From Hyphomicrobiales bacterium (GTDB taxonomy: Bacteria; Pseudomonadota; Alphaproteobacteria; Rhizobiales; Rhizobiaceae), in contig UCIT01000017.1 of NCBI GenBank assembly GCA_900472625.1, positions 62,001 through 126,000 of the forward strand: a stretch of 64,000 nt of DNA, written 5' to 3'. Positions 17,012 to 25,226 of this stretch are shown piece by piece (positions within the stretch are counted from its first letter, which is position 1; every line of letters starts with the position of its first letter). Below the pieces are notes generated by a model. The model saw only the letters and a list, made by a program, of their open reading frames with translations. It did no database searches and was not told the DNA's origin. Made by a program: the position numbers and the translations under genes.

Positions 17012-18024
17012 GAACGCACCCGCGGATCCAGCATTTGATAAAGTATGTCGGCGAACAGATTGAGACCGACATAGATGACGCCGATCAGAAGCGTTGATCC
17101 AACGACCGGGTTCATGTCTGCATTCATCAGCGACAGAGTGAGATATTGCCCAAGTCCAGGCCAGGAAAACACCGTCTCGGTGACGACGGCACCCTCAAGC
17201 AGACCGGCATAGGTCAGCGCCAGAACGGTGACCAGTTGTACGGCGACGGTCGGGAACGCATGCCCCCAGATCACGGTCGTCAGCGACAGCCCCTTGGCGC
17301 GGGCGGTGATGATGTATTCGCCCTTGAGCGCATCGATCATGAAGGCGCGCGTCATGCGGGCGATGTAAGCCATGGAGAAATAGGCAAGGATGATGACCGG
17401 CTGCGCCATGTGCGCCAGCGCATCCCTGAACGCACCAAAGTCGCCCGATATCAACGTGTCGATCGTCAGGATGCCGGTGACGCTGTCGATCATGCCGTCA
17501 TAAATGATATCCTGACGGCCAGGACCAGGCGCGATATCGAGCGCCGAATAGAAGACAAGCAGCGAGATCAGCGATAACATGAATACCGGCACCGAATGAC
17601 CGGCGAGACACACGACACGGATCGCCTGATCGGTAACAGAGCCCTGGCGGACGGCAGCCCATACGCCGAGCGGCACACCGATGACGACAGCGAGGATGAG
17701 GGCCGCCGTGGCCAGTTCGAATGTTGCCGGAAAGAAGCGGGCAATATCCTGCGCGACCGGATTCTTGGTCAGAACCGATACGCCGAGATCGCCATGCAGC
17801 AACTGACCGAGATAATGCAGGAACTGAACGGGCAGAGGCTGATCCAGCCCCATCTCGGCCCGCGCACGCATGATGACGTCCTCGGGTGCATTGTCGCCAA
17901 CGGCGGCAATGACTGGATCGACCGGCATGACCCGGCCGATCAGAAACGTCAGGATGGTCAAGCCGAGCAGCGTCAGGAGGACGCTGCTCAGTGTCGCTGC
18001 AAGGCTCTTGAAACGCTTGTTCAC
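17008..18024 (-). CDS. Dipeptide ABC transporter permease (DppB type, GTG start)
   Basis: The permease is 338 aa. It has an N-terminal helix (about 10-30) and the typical DppB segment (RAEMGLDQPLPVQFLHYL), then five helices and the ATPase-contact loop MTRAFMIDALKGEYIITARA. The start codon is GTG at 18024, overlapping the stop of the binding-protein gene (GTGA). The window of about 50 residues between helices (DIAPGPGRQDI...) is a periplasmic insertion seen in DppB/NikB types. Confidence 0.9.
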   Translation of the reverse strand: MNKRFKSLAATLSSVLLTLLGLTILTFLIGRVMPVDPVIAAVGDNAPEDVIMRARAEMGLDQPLPVQFLHYLGQLLHGDLGVSVLTKNPVAQDIARFFPATFELATAALILAVVIGVPLGVWAAVRQGSVTDQAIRVVCLAGHSVPVFMLSLISLLVFYSALDIAPGPGRQDIIYDGMIDSVTGILTIDTLISGDFGAFRDALAHMAQPVIILAYFSMAYIARMTRAFMIDALKGEYIITARAKGLSLTTVIWGHAFPTVAVQLVTVLALTYAGLLEGAVVTETVFSWPGLGQYLTLSLMNADMNPVVGSTLLIGVIYVGLNLFADILYQMLDPRVRS

Positions 18025-19619
18025 GCCTTGTTGGTCTCCAGGTAGGAATTGCCTTCAGACAGAACGCCAAGCTGGAAACCGCTGACATTCTTTCGGCAAG
18101 CCGCGGTCTTGGTGTTCTGGAACATCACCGCGAAAGGGCTGTTCTGCATGAACTCGCGCTGCAGGGCTTCGTAAAGCTCCAGACGCTTGGCCGGATCCTT
18201 TTCGTCGCGTGCGGCCTCGGCCTTTGCGGTGAAGTCGTCGCTCTTGAAGCTGGAGCGCCATGCGAAAGGCTTCTTCTTGGCGTCATCCGAATTGTCCTTG
18301 TTGATGCAGAACACTTCGGCATTGGAGTTCGGATCGAAATAGTCGGTGCCCCATGCAGACAGCGCCATCTCGTGACCGCGAGCGCGCATCTTGGTGAGAA
18401 CCTGGCGGTTTTCGGCCGACTGCAGCTTCACGCGGATGCCGATTTCACCAAGGTTGGCCTGGATCGCCTGCGCAAGATCCGGATAGGGCTGTGCCGAGTA
18501 ATGGTCCATGGTGATGTCAAACCCATCGGCGAGACCGGCTTCCACCATCAGCGCCTTAGCCTTGGCAACGTCCTTCTTGAAAGGCGTGTCGGTAACCGTA
18601 CCTGGGAAGCCTGCCGGCTCCATGCTCTGGTGAACGGCGTGCGTCAGCGGCACGATGTTCTTCTGCATGCCGTCGTAGTCGAGCGCCCATTTGACCGCTT
18701 CCCAGACCTGCGGCTTGGCCAGGTTAGCATTGTTCTGGTTGAGCGATATGAGCATCAATGAAGCGATCTGCTTGCGGACGAGGACGACGTTTTCATCCGA
18801 CTGCAGGGCCTTCAGCTGTTCGGACGTCAGATCGCGGGCGACATCGACATCACCCTTCTGCAGCATCAGCATCTGCGACGACGGATCGACTACGTGGCGA
18901 ATGACGACGCGCTTGAGGTTGCCCTTGTAGGGACCGTGTTCGTTGAGCATCAGGGTGATGCTTTCGGAAGCCTTCCAAGCCTGCAGCTTGAACGAGCCGG
19001 AACCGGCACTGTTCTTCTGCAGCCACGCGTTGCCAAGGTCGCCATTCGCCTCATTGGCTAGAACGGTCTTCTTCTCGACAATCGCTGCAACGTTCGCCGA
19101 CAGGCAGAACAGCAGGAACGAGATCGCCGTCGGCGTCTCGGTGGTCAGCGTGAGGGTCTTCGCATCCGTGGCGACGATTCGGCTCTCGACATTCTCGGCG
19201 GTGAAACCGAACTGATTGATGATGAAAGCGGGGCTCTTGTTCATCCTGATGGCGCGCTGCAGCGAGAACGCCGCGTCGTCGGCCGTCACAGGCGCACCGG
19301 AGGCGAAAGTGGCATCGGCGAGTTTGAAGGTGAAGACCTTGTTCTCGGCATCGGCTGCCCAGGAGGCTGCGATAACAGGGTCGACCTCGTTCGGGTTGTC
19401 GCTGTTGGCGCGCACCAGCTTCTGGTACATGTTGCTCATCATTTCGCCGCCGACGGCCTCGAAGCCCTCATGCGGATCAAGGCTCGTCATGTTGTCGAGC
19501 TGCTGCGCGACGACGAGAATGTCCTTCGGCGTTGCCGCGAAGGCCGTCTCGGCCAGCTCGAGGTAGGACAGGAACGGTACGGCTGCGCTGCCGATCAGAA
19601 AATTGCGTCGTGAGACCAT
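18021..19619 (-). CDS. Peptide ABC transporter substrate-binding protein (family 5)
   Basis: The protein (532 aa) belongs to extracellular solute-binding family 5 (DppA/OppA type). The N-terminus, MVSRRNFLIGSAAVPF, carries a twin-arginine-like motif (SRRNFL) before a hydrophobic stretch and an AxA-like cleavage site near TAFAATP, suggesting Tat export to the periplasm. The start at 19619 follows GGGGAA; the ORF extends to 19673, but that extension destroys the signal peptide. It is the first gene of the operon binding protein, DppB, DppC, DppD, DppF, D-aminopeptidase. The ligand is inferred to be D-residue-containing di- or oligopeptides. Confidence 0.85.
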   Translation of the reverse strand: MVSRRNFLIGSAAVPFLSYLELAETAFAATPKDILVVAQQLDNMTSLDPHEGFEAVGGEMMSNMYQKLVRANSDNPNEVDPVIAASWAADAENKVFTFKLADATFASGAPVTADDAAFSLQRAIRMNKSPAFIINQFGFTAENVESRIVATDAKTLTLTTETPTAISFLLFCLSANVAAIVEKKTVLANEANGDLGNAWLQKNSAGSGSFKLQAWKASESITLMLNEHGPYKGNLKRVVIRHVVDPSSQMLMLQKGDVDVARDLTSEQLKALQSDENVVLVRKQIASLMLISLNQNNANLAKPQVWEAVKWALDYDGMQKNIVPLTHAVHQSMEPAGFPGTVTDTPFKKDVAKAKALMVEAGLADGFDITMDHYSAQPYPDLAQAIQANLGEIGIRVKLQSAENRQVLTKMRARGHEMALSAWGTDYFDPNSNAEVFCINKDNSDDAKKKPFAWRSSFKSDDFTAKAEAARDEKDPAKRLELYEALQREFMQNSPFAVMFQNTKTAACRKNVSGFQLGVLSEGNSYLETNKA

Positions 19620-19833
19620 TTTTATTCCCCGTTTTCTCCACCGACCGCGGCACCGGAAAAGGAACGGACGCACGGCAAGGATTGCTGAATTGCTTTGCCG
19701 GCCCTCTTATCAGCGGCATTTCCGCAGGACCAATTCCGTTTTTCGCAGACCTTATGCGTGGATTGCATTTGCGGGGTCAGGCGTGCTTGCCTACGAGTGT
19801 TCCAGCTCGTGGAACAGATCCGGACCTCCCCAC

Positions 19834-20869
19834 ATGTCGCATTCCCCGCTTCCCGTGTTCGATGGCCACAACGACGTGCTGCTGCGGTTGCGTCGGTCCG
19901 GCGCCAAACATCCGGTTCGATCCTTCCTCGACGGAGAAGCCGTGGGACACATTGATCTGCCGCGGGCATGCGCCGGCGGCATCGCCGGTGGGCTTTGCGC
20001 GATTTATGTGTCCTCGCCCAGCATGGAAAAGGACGACAACGGCGATTTCCCGACGCCCGCGCAACCGCAGGCGTTGAACGAAACGCTGGCGATGGCGCGC
20101 ATGCTGTTCGACATCGAGACGCAGAGCGACCGCGGCCTCAAGGTTTGCCGCACGGCTGCCGAGATTCGGCAATCAATCAGTCAAGGCGCCTTTGCCGCCG
20201 TCCTGCACATCGAGGGTGCCGAGGCGATCGGGAGTGATCTCGATGCGTTGCATGTGCTCCACCACGCCGGGTTGCGCACGCTCGGCCCTGTCTGGAGCCG
20301 ACCAAACATCTTTGCCTATGGTGTGCCATTCCGCTTTCCGTCCTCACCCGACATTGGGCGAGCCTGAGCGCCACGGGAAAGGAGCTGATCCGTGCCTGCA
20401 ACGAACTGAGGATCATGATCGATTTGTCGCACATGAACGAAAGGGGTTCTGGGATATCACCAAGCTGTCGACCGCCCCACTGGTCGCCTCGCACTCGAAC
20501 GTTCATGCGCTCTGCCAGCACAGCCGCAGCCTCACCGACCGGCAGCTCGACGCGATCCGCGACACAGGCGGCCTTGTCGGCATCAACTTTGGTGTTCTGT
20601 TCCTGCGTCACGATGGGATCAAGAATCCCAACACCGGCCTCGATTCCCTTGTCCGCCACGTGGCATACATCGCAGACCGCATCGGTATCGACCATGTGGC
20701 GTTAGGATCCGATTTCGACGGGACAACGGTTCCTGCCGATATCAAGGATGTTGCCGGACTGCAGCGCCTTGTGGATGAGCTGCGCGTCTCGGGCTTTGAT
20801 GAGGCAGCCATGTCGAAGATCACCCATCAGAATTGAATCGACGTGCTGCATCGCACTTGGGGCGCGTGA
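19834..20869 (+). pseudogene. Membrane dipeptidase (peptidase M19), inactivated by three lesions
   Basis: The sequence matches the intact paralogue at 43431-44489 along its whole length, but the reading frame breaks twice. There is one -1 shift near 20360-20364 (after the SPDIG segment) and a missing T near 20447 (ERG then FWDIT). A TGA at 20834-20836 replaces the Trp codon of the conserved HxNW segment, after which IDVLHRTWGA continues to a stop at 20869. Metal-ligand motifs HND and HIEGAE remain in the first part. The family cleaves dipeptides, including those with a C-terminal D-residue. It is divergent from the peptide ABC operon, so it once completed that pathway. Confidence 0.85.
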
Positions 20870-20898
20870 TCACCAAGTCGAGCATCGTCGACCATATA

Positions 20899-20917
20899 GG
20901 CCCTACGCCTGAGGGCC
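20899..20917. terminator. Small hairpin between convergent units
   Basis: GGCCCT (20899-20904) pairs with AGGGCC (20912-20917) around a 7-nt loop, between the dipeptidase pseudogene and the end of the small-protein gene. There is no clear U-tract, so the terminator role is tentative. Confidence 0.35.
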
Positions 20918-20920
20918 GAG

Positions 20921-21169
20921 CTAGCGCAAGCTGGAAAGCTTCTCGCCGAGATCACCCATCTGGTCGAGAAGCCCGACGAGCTGGTCTGTGTCTTCCTGGG
21001 TCAGACGGTTCGTGTAGCCGCTGCCGGACCAGAGATACTGCATCTCCTGGCTGACATGCACCGCTTTGCGCATGATCTCGAGTATTTCCGAGCGATTTTC
21101 CCACGTCGTGATCAAAGTCCGCTCGGCCATCTCTATCATCATATTGGGTTCGCTTTTCAGCATGAACAT
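20921..21169 (-). CDS. Small protein linked to the ArsR regulator (unknown)
   Basis: The 82-aa acidic protein is rich in Met, Glu and Leu, without membrane segments or cysteines; I do not recognise its family. The start at 21169 has GAGG nine bases upstream, and that site overlaps the stop of the ArsR gene, so the two are translationally linked. Helical character with conserved-looking segments (ENRSEILEIMRKAVHV, LVGLLDQMGDLGEKL) suggests a real folded product. It could be a partner or co-regulator, but this is inference only. Confidence 0.6.
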   Translation of the reverse strand: MFMLKSEPNMMIEMAERTLITTWENRSEILEIMRKAVHVSQEMQYLWSGSGYTNRLTQEDTDQLVGLLDQMGDLGEKLSSLR

Positions 21170-21180
21170 TCAGGCAATCC

Positions 21181-21468
21181 TCAGAATGATGCGAGGTCGG
21201 GTTGCGGTGTGCTGCCAAGCCAATCGGACAAATCCGAAAGTATCGGCACCAAGGACGCCTGGCATGAACTGTAAAAGATCATCTGCCCCTGACGCCGCGT
21301 GGAAACCAGTCCGGCTGCACGCAGCTTCGCAAGATGCTGCGACAGCGCCGACTGGCTGATCCCGACCTGATTTGCGAGATCGCGAACGCTGACTTCTTCA
21401 TCGGCAAGCAGCCCAAGGATGGCAAGGCGGCGCGGATTGCCCATGGCGGACAAGATCGTTGAATACAT
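21181..21468 (-). CDS. ArsR family winged-helix repressor
   Basis: The protein (95 aa) has a classic ArsR core: NPRRLAILGLLADEEVSVRDLANQVGISQSALSQHLAKLRAAGLV, followed by a beta-wing (RRQGQMIFYS). The start at 21468 (MYSTILSAMGNP) has AGGTGA five bases upstream; upstream starts (ATG 21492, TTG 21528) lack a site. Only one cysteine (SSC) is present, and no alpha-3 or alpha-5 metal-site cysteine pair, so metal sensing is doubtful. It is cotranscribed with the 82-aa protein gene. A palindrome lies about 160 bases upstream. Confidence 0.8.
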   Translation of the reverse strand: MYSTILSAMGNPRRLAILGLLADEEVSVRDLANQVGISQSALSQHLAKLRAAGLVSTRRQGQMIFYSSCQASLVPILSDLSDWLGSTPQPDLASF

Positions 21469-21629
21469 TTCGATCACCTGTGCATCACCCATTTCAATCA
21501 AAATCCATAGGACGGGGTCAAATGGCAACGCGCGCTGTAGACTGGACGATTATCTGCCGAGGGGCGCCATCGGACAGACAATCGACGATTCACACCTGCC
21601 GTAACCGGCACGAGAATCGCAGCTATAGT

Positions 21630-21650
21630 ACATGGGAAATTTTCCCATGT
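21630..21650. promoter_or_regulatory. 21-bp perfect palindrome upstream of the ArsR gene
   Basis: Arms ACATGGGAAA (21630-21639) and TTTCCCATGT (21641-21650) surround a single T. It is too AT-rich for a terminator and lacks a T-tract. It lies between the DUF5666 stop (21674) and the ArsR start (21468), so it is most simply read as an operator for the ArsR protein or another dimeric regulator. Confidence 0.55.
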
Positions 21651-21673
21651 GTCAAGGCTATCATATAAGGGTT

Positions 21674-22759
21674 TTATTGCGGGCCGGGTCCCGAAGGACC
21701 TGCTGGGCCGCCGGGAGGGCCGGCCGGACCCGGTGGGCCTCCAGGCCCTCCAAATCCGCCGGGTGGCCCGCCGCGCGCCCCCCTGCCCGGGTCCCCCCAT
21801 CCACGGGAGAACGGCGAGCGATCAGGCGGCCCGCCGCCATCCGGCGGAGGACCGCCATTTCGCGGACCAGGACCATTGCCCGGACCGGCCATGCGGCTCG
21901 AATCGCGAACGCTAAGATCGACGAAACCGTGACCATCGGCAGACAACTGCATGCGATCGCCGGGTGCCAGGATCCCAAGCCCAAGAGCAACATGTCCACG
22001 CTCTTCGTGGCCATAGGTCTCAACATTGACGAACCCATGCCGGAGCCCCGGAACCACCGCTTCGGTCTCTATGCGGACTACCCGCTGCTGCTGCCCATTG
22101 GTGGCGAAACGCACCAGCGTCTGCTTTCCGAGCAGATGCCGGCTTGCTGTTTCCAGCACGAGGCCGCCGATCCTAATGCGCGCGCCGTCCAGTTGCGGAA
22201 CGCCGCGGACATGCGAACCATCCGAGACCAAACGACGCTCGATGCGCCTGGCAACGATCGTACCATCGGGTTTTCTGATACCGAAGACCGCAACGCGGCC
22301 ACCTTTTCTGAAGCTTGCCGTGTCGATATGGGTCGTATCGATGTCCTGCGACAGCACCGTCATGCCGTTTCTGCTGATCCGGTCGATGCGTCCCTGGACC
22401 TCGCTGACGATCATGATGTGCTGCGCACGCTCACCCGACAGGAGAACGCGGACCACATGACCAATCTGCATGGCGTTCGTCGATACCCGCTTGCCATCGA
22501 TGAAAACTGGCGTCGCCATAGTGAAGGGAATGTGGACGCCATTGACGATGATGCTGCCGAAGCCCTGGATCGTTCCGACGATCCCTGTGCCGCCAATACC
22601 GTGATCCTCGTTTTCTCCACCGCTGGTCACCGAGAGGCCCGACCCGCCGATACCGTGATCGCCAGTCGCCTGTTGCGCCACGGCGCGGGCGGCAGCGACA
22701 AGCGGCAACGAGACACCCGCAAGAAGAAACAGCCGCCGTGAGATCAGCGCGGGCGTCAT
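21674..22759 (-). CDS. DUF5666-like exported protein with Gly/Pro-rich tail
   Basis: The 361-aa protein has an N-terminal SRRLFLLAGVSLPLVAAARA stretch, a twin-arginine-like export signal. Two copies of a DHGIGG(S/T)G motif (about 34-58) follow. The body is made of repeated small beta-barrel-like segments (GTIQGFGSIIVNGVHI, GRIDRISRNGMTVL, RRIERRLVSDG) as in DUF5666. The last 70 residues are almost only Gly, Pro and Arg, collagen-like (GGPPG, GPAGPPG). Function unknown. The start overlaps the end of the DUF6502 gene (ATGA), so the two are made together. Confidence 0.7.
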   Translation of the reverse strand: MTPALISRRLFLLAGVSLPLVAAARAVAQQATGDHGIGGSGLSVTSGGENEDHGIGGTGIVGTIQGFGSIIVNGVHIPFTMATPVFIDGKRVSTNAMQIGHVVRVLLSGERAQHIMIVSEVQGRIDRISRNGMTVLSQDIDTTHIDTASFRKGGRVAVFGIRKPDGTIVARRIERRLVSDGSHVRGVPQLDGARIRIGGLVLETASRHLLGKQTLVRFATNGQQQRVVRIETEAVVPGLRHGFVNVETYGHEERGHVALGLGILAPGDRMQLSADGHGFVDLSVRDSSRMAGPGNGPGPRNGGPPPDGGGPPDRSPFSRGWGDPGRGARGGPPGGFGGPGGPPGPAGPPGGPAGPSGPGPQ

Positions 22760-23619
22760 TCGTCGACCCCTTTGTCCACGTCGCCCACCGCAGAAGGTTC
22801 CGGCTTAACAGCCTGCGGCATGATGTAGATACCGGCGATCCAACGACTATCACCACCGGGATCATCTTGAAGGGCGTTGTGGGCGATCTTGTTGAGCCTC
22901 AACAGCAGCGCCATGGATTCCTGGCGCGCAATCTCGTCCAGGCGCGCAGCCAGAGCCGCAGATATGCGATCATAGTGCACGGCGCGCTCGAAATAGGGAG
23001 GCGGTTCGCTCATGATGTTGGTCACTGCTGCAAGCGTGTGATCATGGAGGTTGCGGGTGAAGTAATGCCGCAACGCGTCCTCGCTGGCATTGGGTATGAT
23101 CGACGTAAGATCGAGATGAACATACTCGTCCTGATCAAGGAAGGCGATCTGCCGGTCCAGCCATTCGTCGAGAACCGCACGGGGATGGACATCCTTGGTC
23201 ACCTGGCTGACGAGGGCCTCGAAAGAGGGACTGTCATCCACCGACGTGCGTGCAAGGGCTTTAGGCGACCCATCGTCATTGCAGTAGAGCGGATCTGCCA
23301 GCCATCGTGCAACGATGCGCCCAGTCTGCGAAACGGCAAGCGGCGGCGACGAGTCCGTGAGGGCCTGCCCGCGGTAGCGACTGACATCTTTACGGTGGAT
23401 ACCCGTTAGAAGCGAAATGCGACTATCGGTTTGAGGCTTGTTCGGCAAAGCGAAATCGTTCTCTGCGACCTCAATGTAAAGCCGGCGAAGGACTGCTGAG
23501 AACGACGAAAAACTGAGGCCTGATGCCAGCGCAAGTTTCACCAGCGGCCGCAGCACGCGGATCAATATCGCCTGCAAGCCTTCTTCGGAAAACGGCAGTT
23601 TTGCGCGCGGCTTCAACAT
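22756..23619 (-). CDS. DUF6502 family protein
   Basis: The 287-aa soluble protein begins with an HTH-like N-terminal region (LIRVLRPLVKLALASGLSFSSFSAVLRRLYIEVAE; then SRISLLTGIHRKDVSRYR). This pattern is shared by DUF6502 proteins, which look like DNA-binding or regulatory factors. The C-terminal half is helical. It lies immediately upstream of the DUF5666 gene, with overlapping stop and start. I recall these two families as frequent neighbours in Proteobacteria, but that needs a search. The ATG at 23619 is preferred; TTG/GTG codons just upstream (23655-23622) are possible. Confidence 0.7.
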   Translation of the reverse strand: MLKPRAKLPFSEEGLQAILIRVLRPLVKLALASGLSFSSFSAVLRRLYIEVAENDFALPNKPQTDSRISLLTGIHRKDVSRYRGQALTDSSPPLAVSQTGRIVARWLADPLYCNDDGSPKALARTSVDDSPSFEALVSQVTKDVHPRAVLDEWLDRQIAFLDQDEYVHLDLTSIIPNASEDALRHYFTRNLHDHTLAAVTNIMSEPPPYFERAVHYDRISAALAARLDEIARQESMALLLRLNKIAHNALQDDPGGDSRWIAGIYIMPQAVKPEPSAVGDVDKGVDE

Positions 23620-23786
23620 CACCAATACTCGGCCTCTCGAAGACACCGTCGTCAAGCCGCCGACAATGTCATCGCTCCACCTACGACAAAGCTGTCATAC
23701 CCGCAATGTCTCGATGTTTTCAGGGGTAGTGTCAGGGTTGTGGCAACCCACTTGGGCACGGTTCCCTTCGATCCGGTTTTATATAA

Positions 23787-24167
23787 TTATTCAACGCGTT
23801 GGTGGCATCCTTCCTCACGCAGCGTAATCGTGCCCTTCCGCAAGTCTATCAGCCGATCGATCCGGGCAATCTTGTGGAAAACCTGAAACACGTCGAATTC
23901 AACACCCTTCTCGATATGCGATGCTAGCAGTTCGCAAAGCTCATAGATCTCCGGCGGAATGCCGGTCATCTCGACCCCGTCATCGGTGAAGATTCCGGTC
24001 CGTGGCCAGGCGCGCTCCTGCTCCGCATTGAGTTTGCTGCCGACGAATGGCATCGTATCAATGATGCCGGACGCAAGCGTGAAGGCAAGCTCAGACATCG
24101 TCTCCTTGTGGCTGCCGCCCGGCGATATTGCCAATCTCGACATCTCCAACCGTTTCAATTCAGTCAT
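23787..24167 (-). CDS. Unknown 126-aa protein at the end of the hook operon
   Basis: It lies 10 bases after the flgL stop in the same direction, so it should be cotranscribed. In rhizobial flagellar operons flaF and flbT normally follow flgL, but this protein does not look like either. It is soluble, with no signal peptide, and has a central PPEIYELCELLASHIEKGVEF helix and a C-terminal RIDRLIDLRKGTITLREEG segment. Not recognised. It could be a chaperone or regulator for the exported hook proteins (inference from position only). Confidence 0.65.
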   Translation of the reverse strand: MTELKRLEMSRLAISPGGSHKETMSELAFTLASGIIDTMPFVGSKLNAEQERAWPRTGIFTDDGVEMTGIPPEIYELCELLASHIEKGVEFDVFQVFHKIARIDRLIDLRKGTITLREEGCHQRVE

Positions 24168-24177
24168 CTCATATCCG

Positions 24178-25224
24178 TTAGAGGTAGTTGACCAAGCTCA
24201 GGCTCTGGAGCTTCGAGACCAGCGTGTAGGCCGTTTCCAGTTGGGTTTGCAGTTCATTGACCAGCGTCGAGGCCTCGTAAGTATCCACCCCCTGCAGATC
24301 GCCGAGACTCCCCTGCAACAAGGTCGTCTGCGCGTCGAGCGCATCATTTGCCTTTTCGACCCGCTCCTGCGAGAGGCCGAGCTGGCTCTGCGCGGTGACG
24401 AGCGCAGAGGTTCCCTGGACTGCGTAGGTGATGGCCTTCGAGGCAACGGTGCTCTGTGCGCTGGCACTCAGATCCTGGCCGAACAAGGCAGAAACCACCA
24501 CCGACGCGAGCGCCAGATAACGCATGCCTTCGGAGTTGGCATTGGTCGAGGACGTGATGGTTTCCGATGCGCTGATCCGGCTCGTCATGTTGGTGCTCGA
24601 CGCCGTTGACCATCCGCTGTCCGGGTCGCTCCACGCACTCTCGGAAAACATAGGCTCGACGGTATCGGTGATGAACGTCCCGATCTCGTCGCCCGTGAGT
24701 TCGTTGACTTGCTTTCCGAGGCTCGTCGCGTAGTCGCCAAGCGCACTGACGATGGTATCGGTGACCGACGAGGACTGATCGCTCAGAGGCTGGTTATCGA
24801 CATTCGTTCCGGCGAACAGATACTCCCCGTTGACGGCGGTATTTCCGGTTGAGATCAGCTGGGAGAGCGTATCGGTTGCCGCCTGCAACGCGACGGCAAT
24901 GCTTGTCGAATCCTGACTTGCCTGAAGGGCTGTCAGGTTTGAAACGAGACTGTCGCCGGCGTCCTGCAAGCTGGCGAGCGCCGTCTGCGAAGCATCCATC
25001 CGTAGGGAGACGATGGCATTCGTCGACTGAAACGAGGCCACCTGATTGAGCGCGCTGGTGAGATTGACCGACTTTGCGGCGCCGGAACCAATCGCGGCAC
25101 CAAGGTCGCTATATGTTCCGGTGGTCGCTTCGGTCGAGGCTTGCAACAACTTCGATTGGGACTGGCTGATGGTCAGTCGCAGCGTATTCTGCATGGCTGA
25201 TGAGGAGACAAAGGATGTTTTCAT
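24178..25224 (-). CDS. flgL: Flagellar hook-filament junction protein FlgL
   Basis: The 348-aa protein has the N-terminal MKTSFVSSSAMQNTLRLTISQSQSKLLQ helix and ATTGTYSDLG motif of rhizobial FlgL, and a C-terminal helical segment (ASTLVNELQTQLETAYTLVSKLQSLSLVNYL) that pairs with it. Like other axial proteins it contains no cysteine and no signal peptide; export would be by the flagellar type III apparatus. It follows flgK by two bases. No flagellin gene is present in the window. Confidence 0.9.
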   Translation of the reverse strand: MKTSFVSSSAMQNTLRLTISQSQSKLLQASTEATTGTYSDLGAAIGSGAAKSVNLTSALNQVASFQSTNAIVSLRMDASQTALASLQDAGDSLVSNLTALQASQDSTSIAVALQAATDTLSQLISTGNTAVNGEYLFAGTNVDNQPLSDQSSSVTDTIVSALGDYATSLGKQVNELTGDEIGTFITDTVEPMFSESAWSDPDSGWSTASSTNMTSRISASETITSSTNANSEGMRYLALASVVVSALFGQDLSASAQSTVASKAITYAVQGTSALVTAQSQLGLSQERVEKANDALDAQTTLLQGSLGDLQGVDTYEASTLVNELQTQLETAYTLVSKLQSLSLVNYL

Positions 25225-25226
25225 GA

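Noticed and set aside
21630..21650. Palindrome as a terminator of the DUF5666 gene
   Set aside because: AT-rich arms and no T-run; the position fits an operator upstream of the ArsR gene better.
22026..22460. Plus-strand frames over the DUF5666 gene
   Set aside because: Antisense shadows; the minus-strand protein has an export signal and coupled neighbour.
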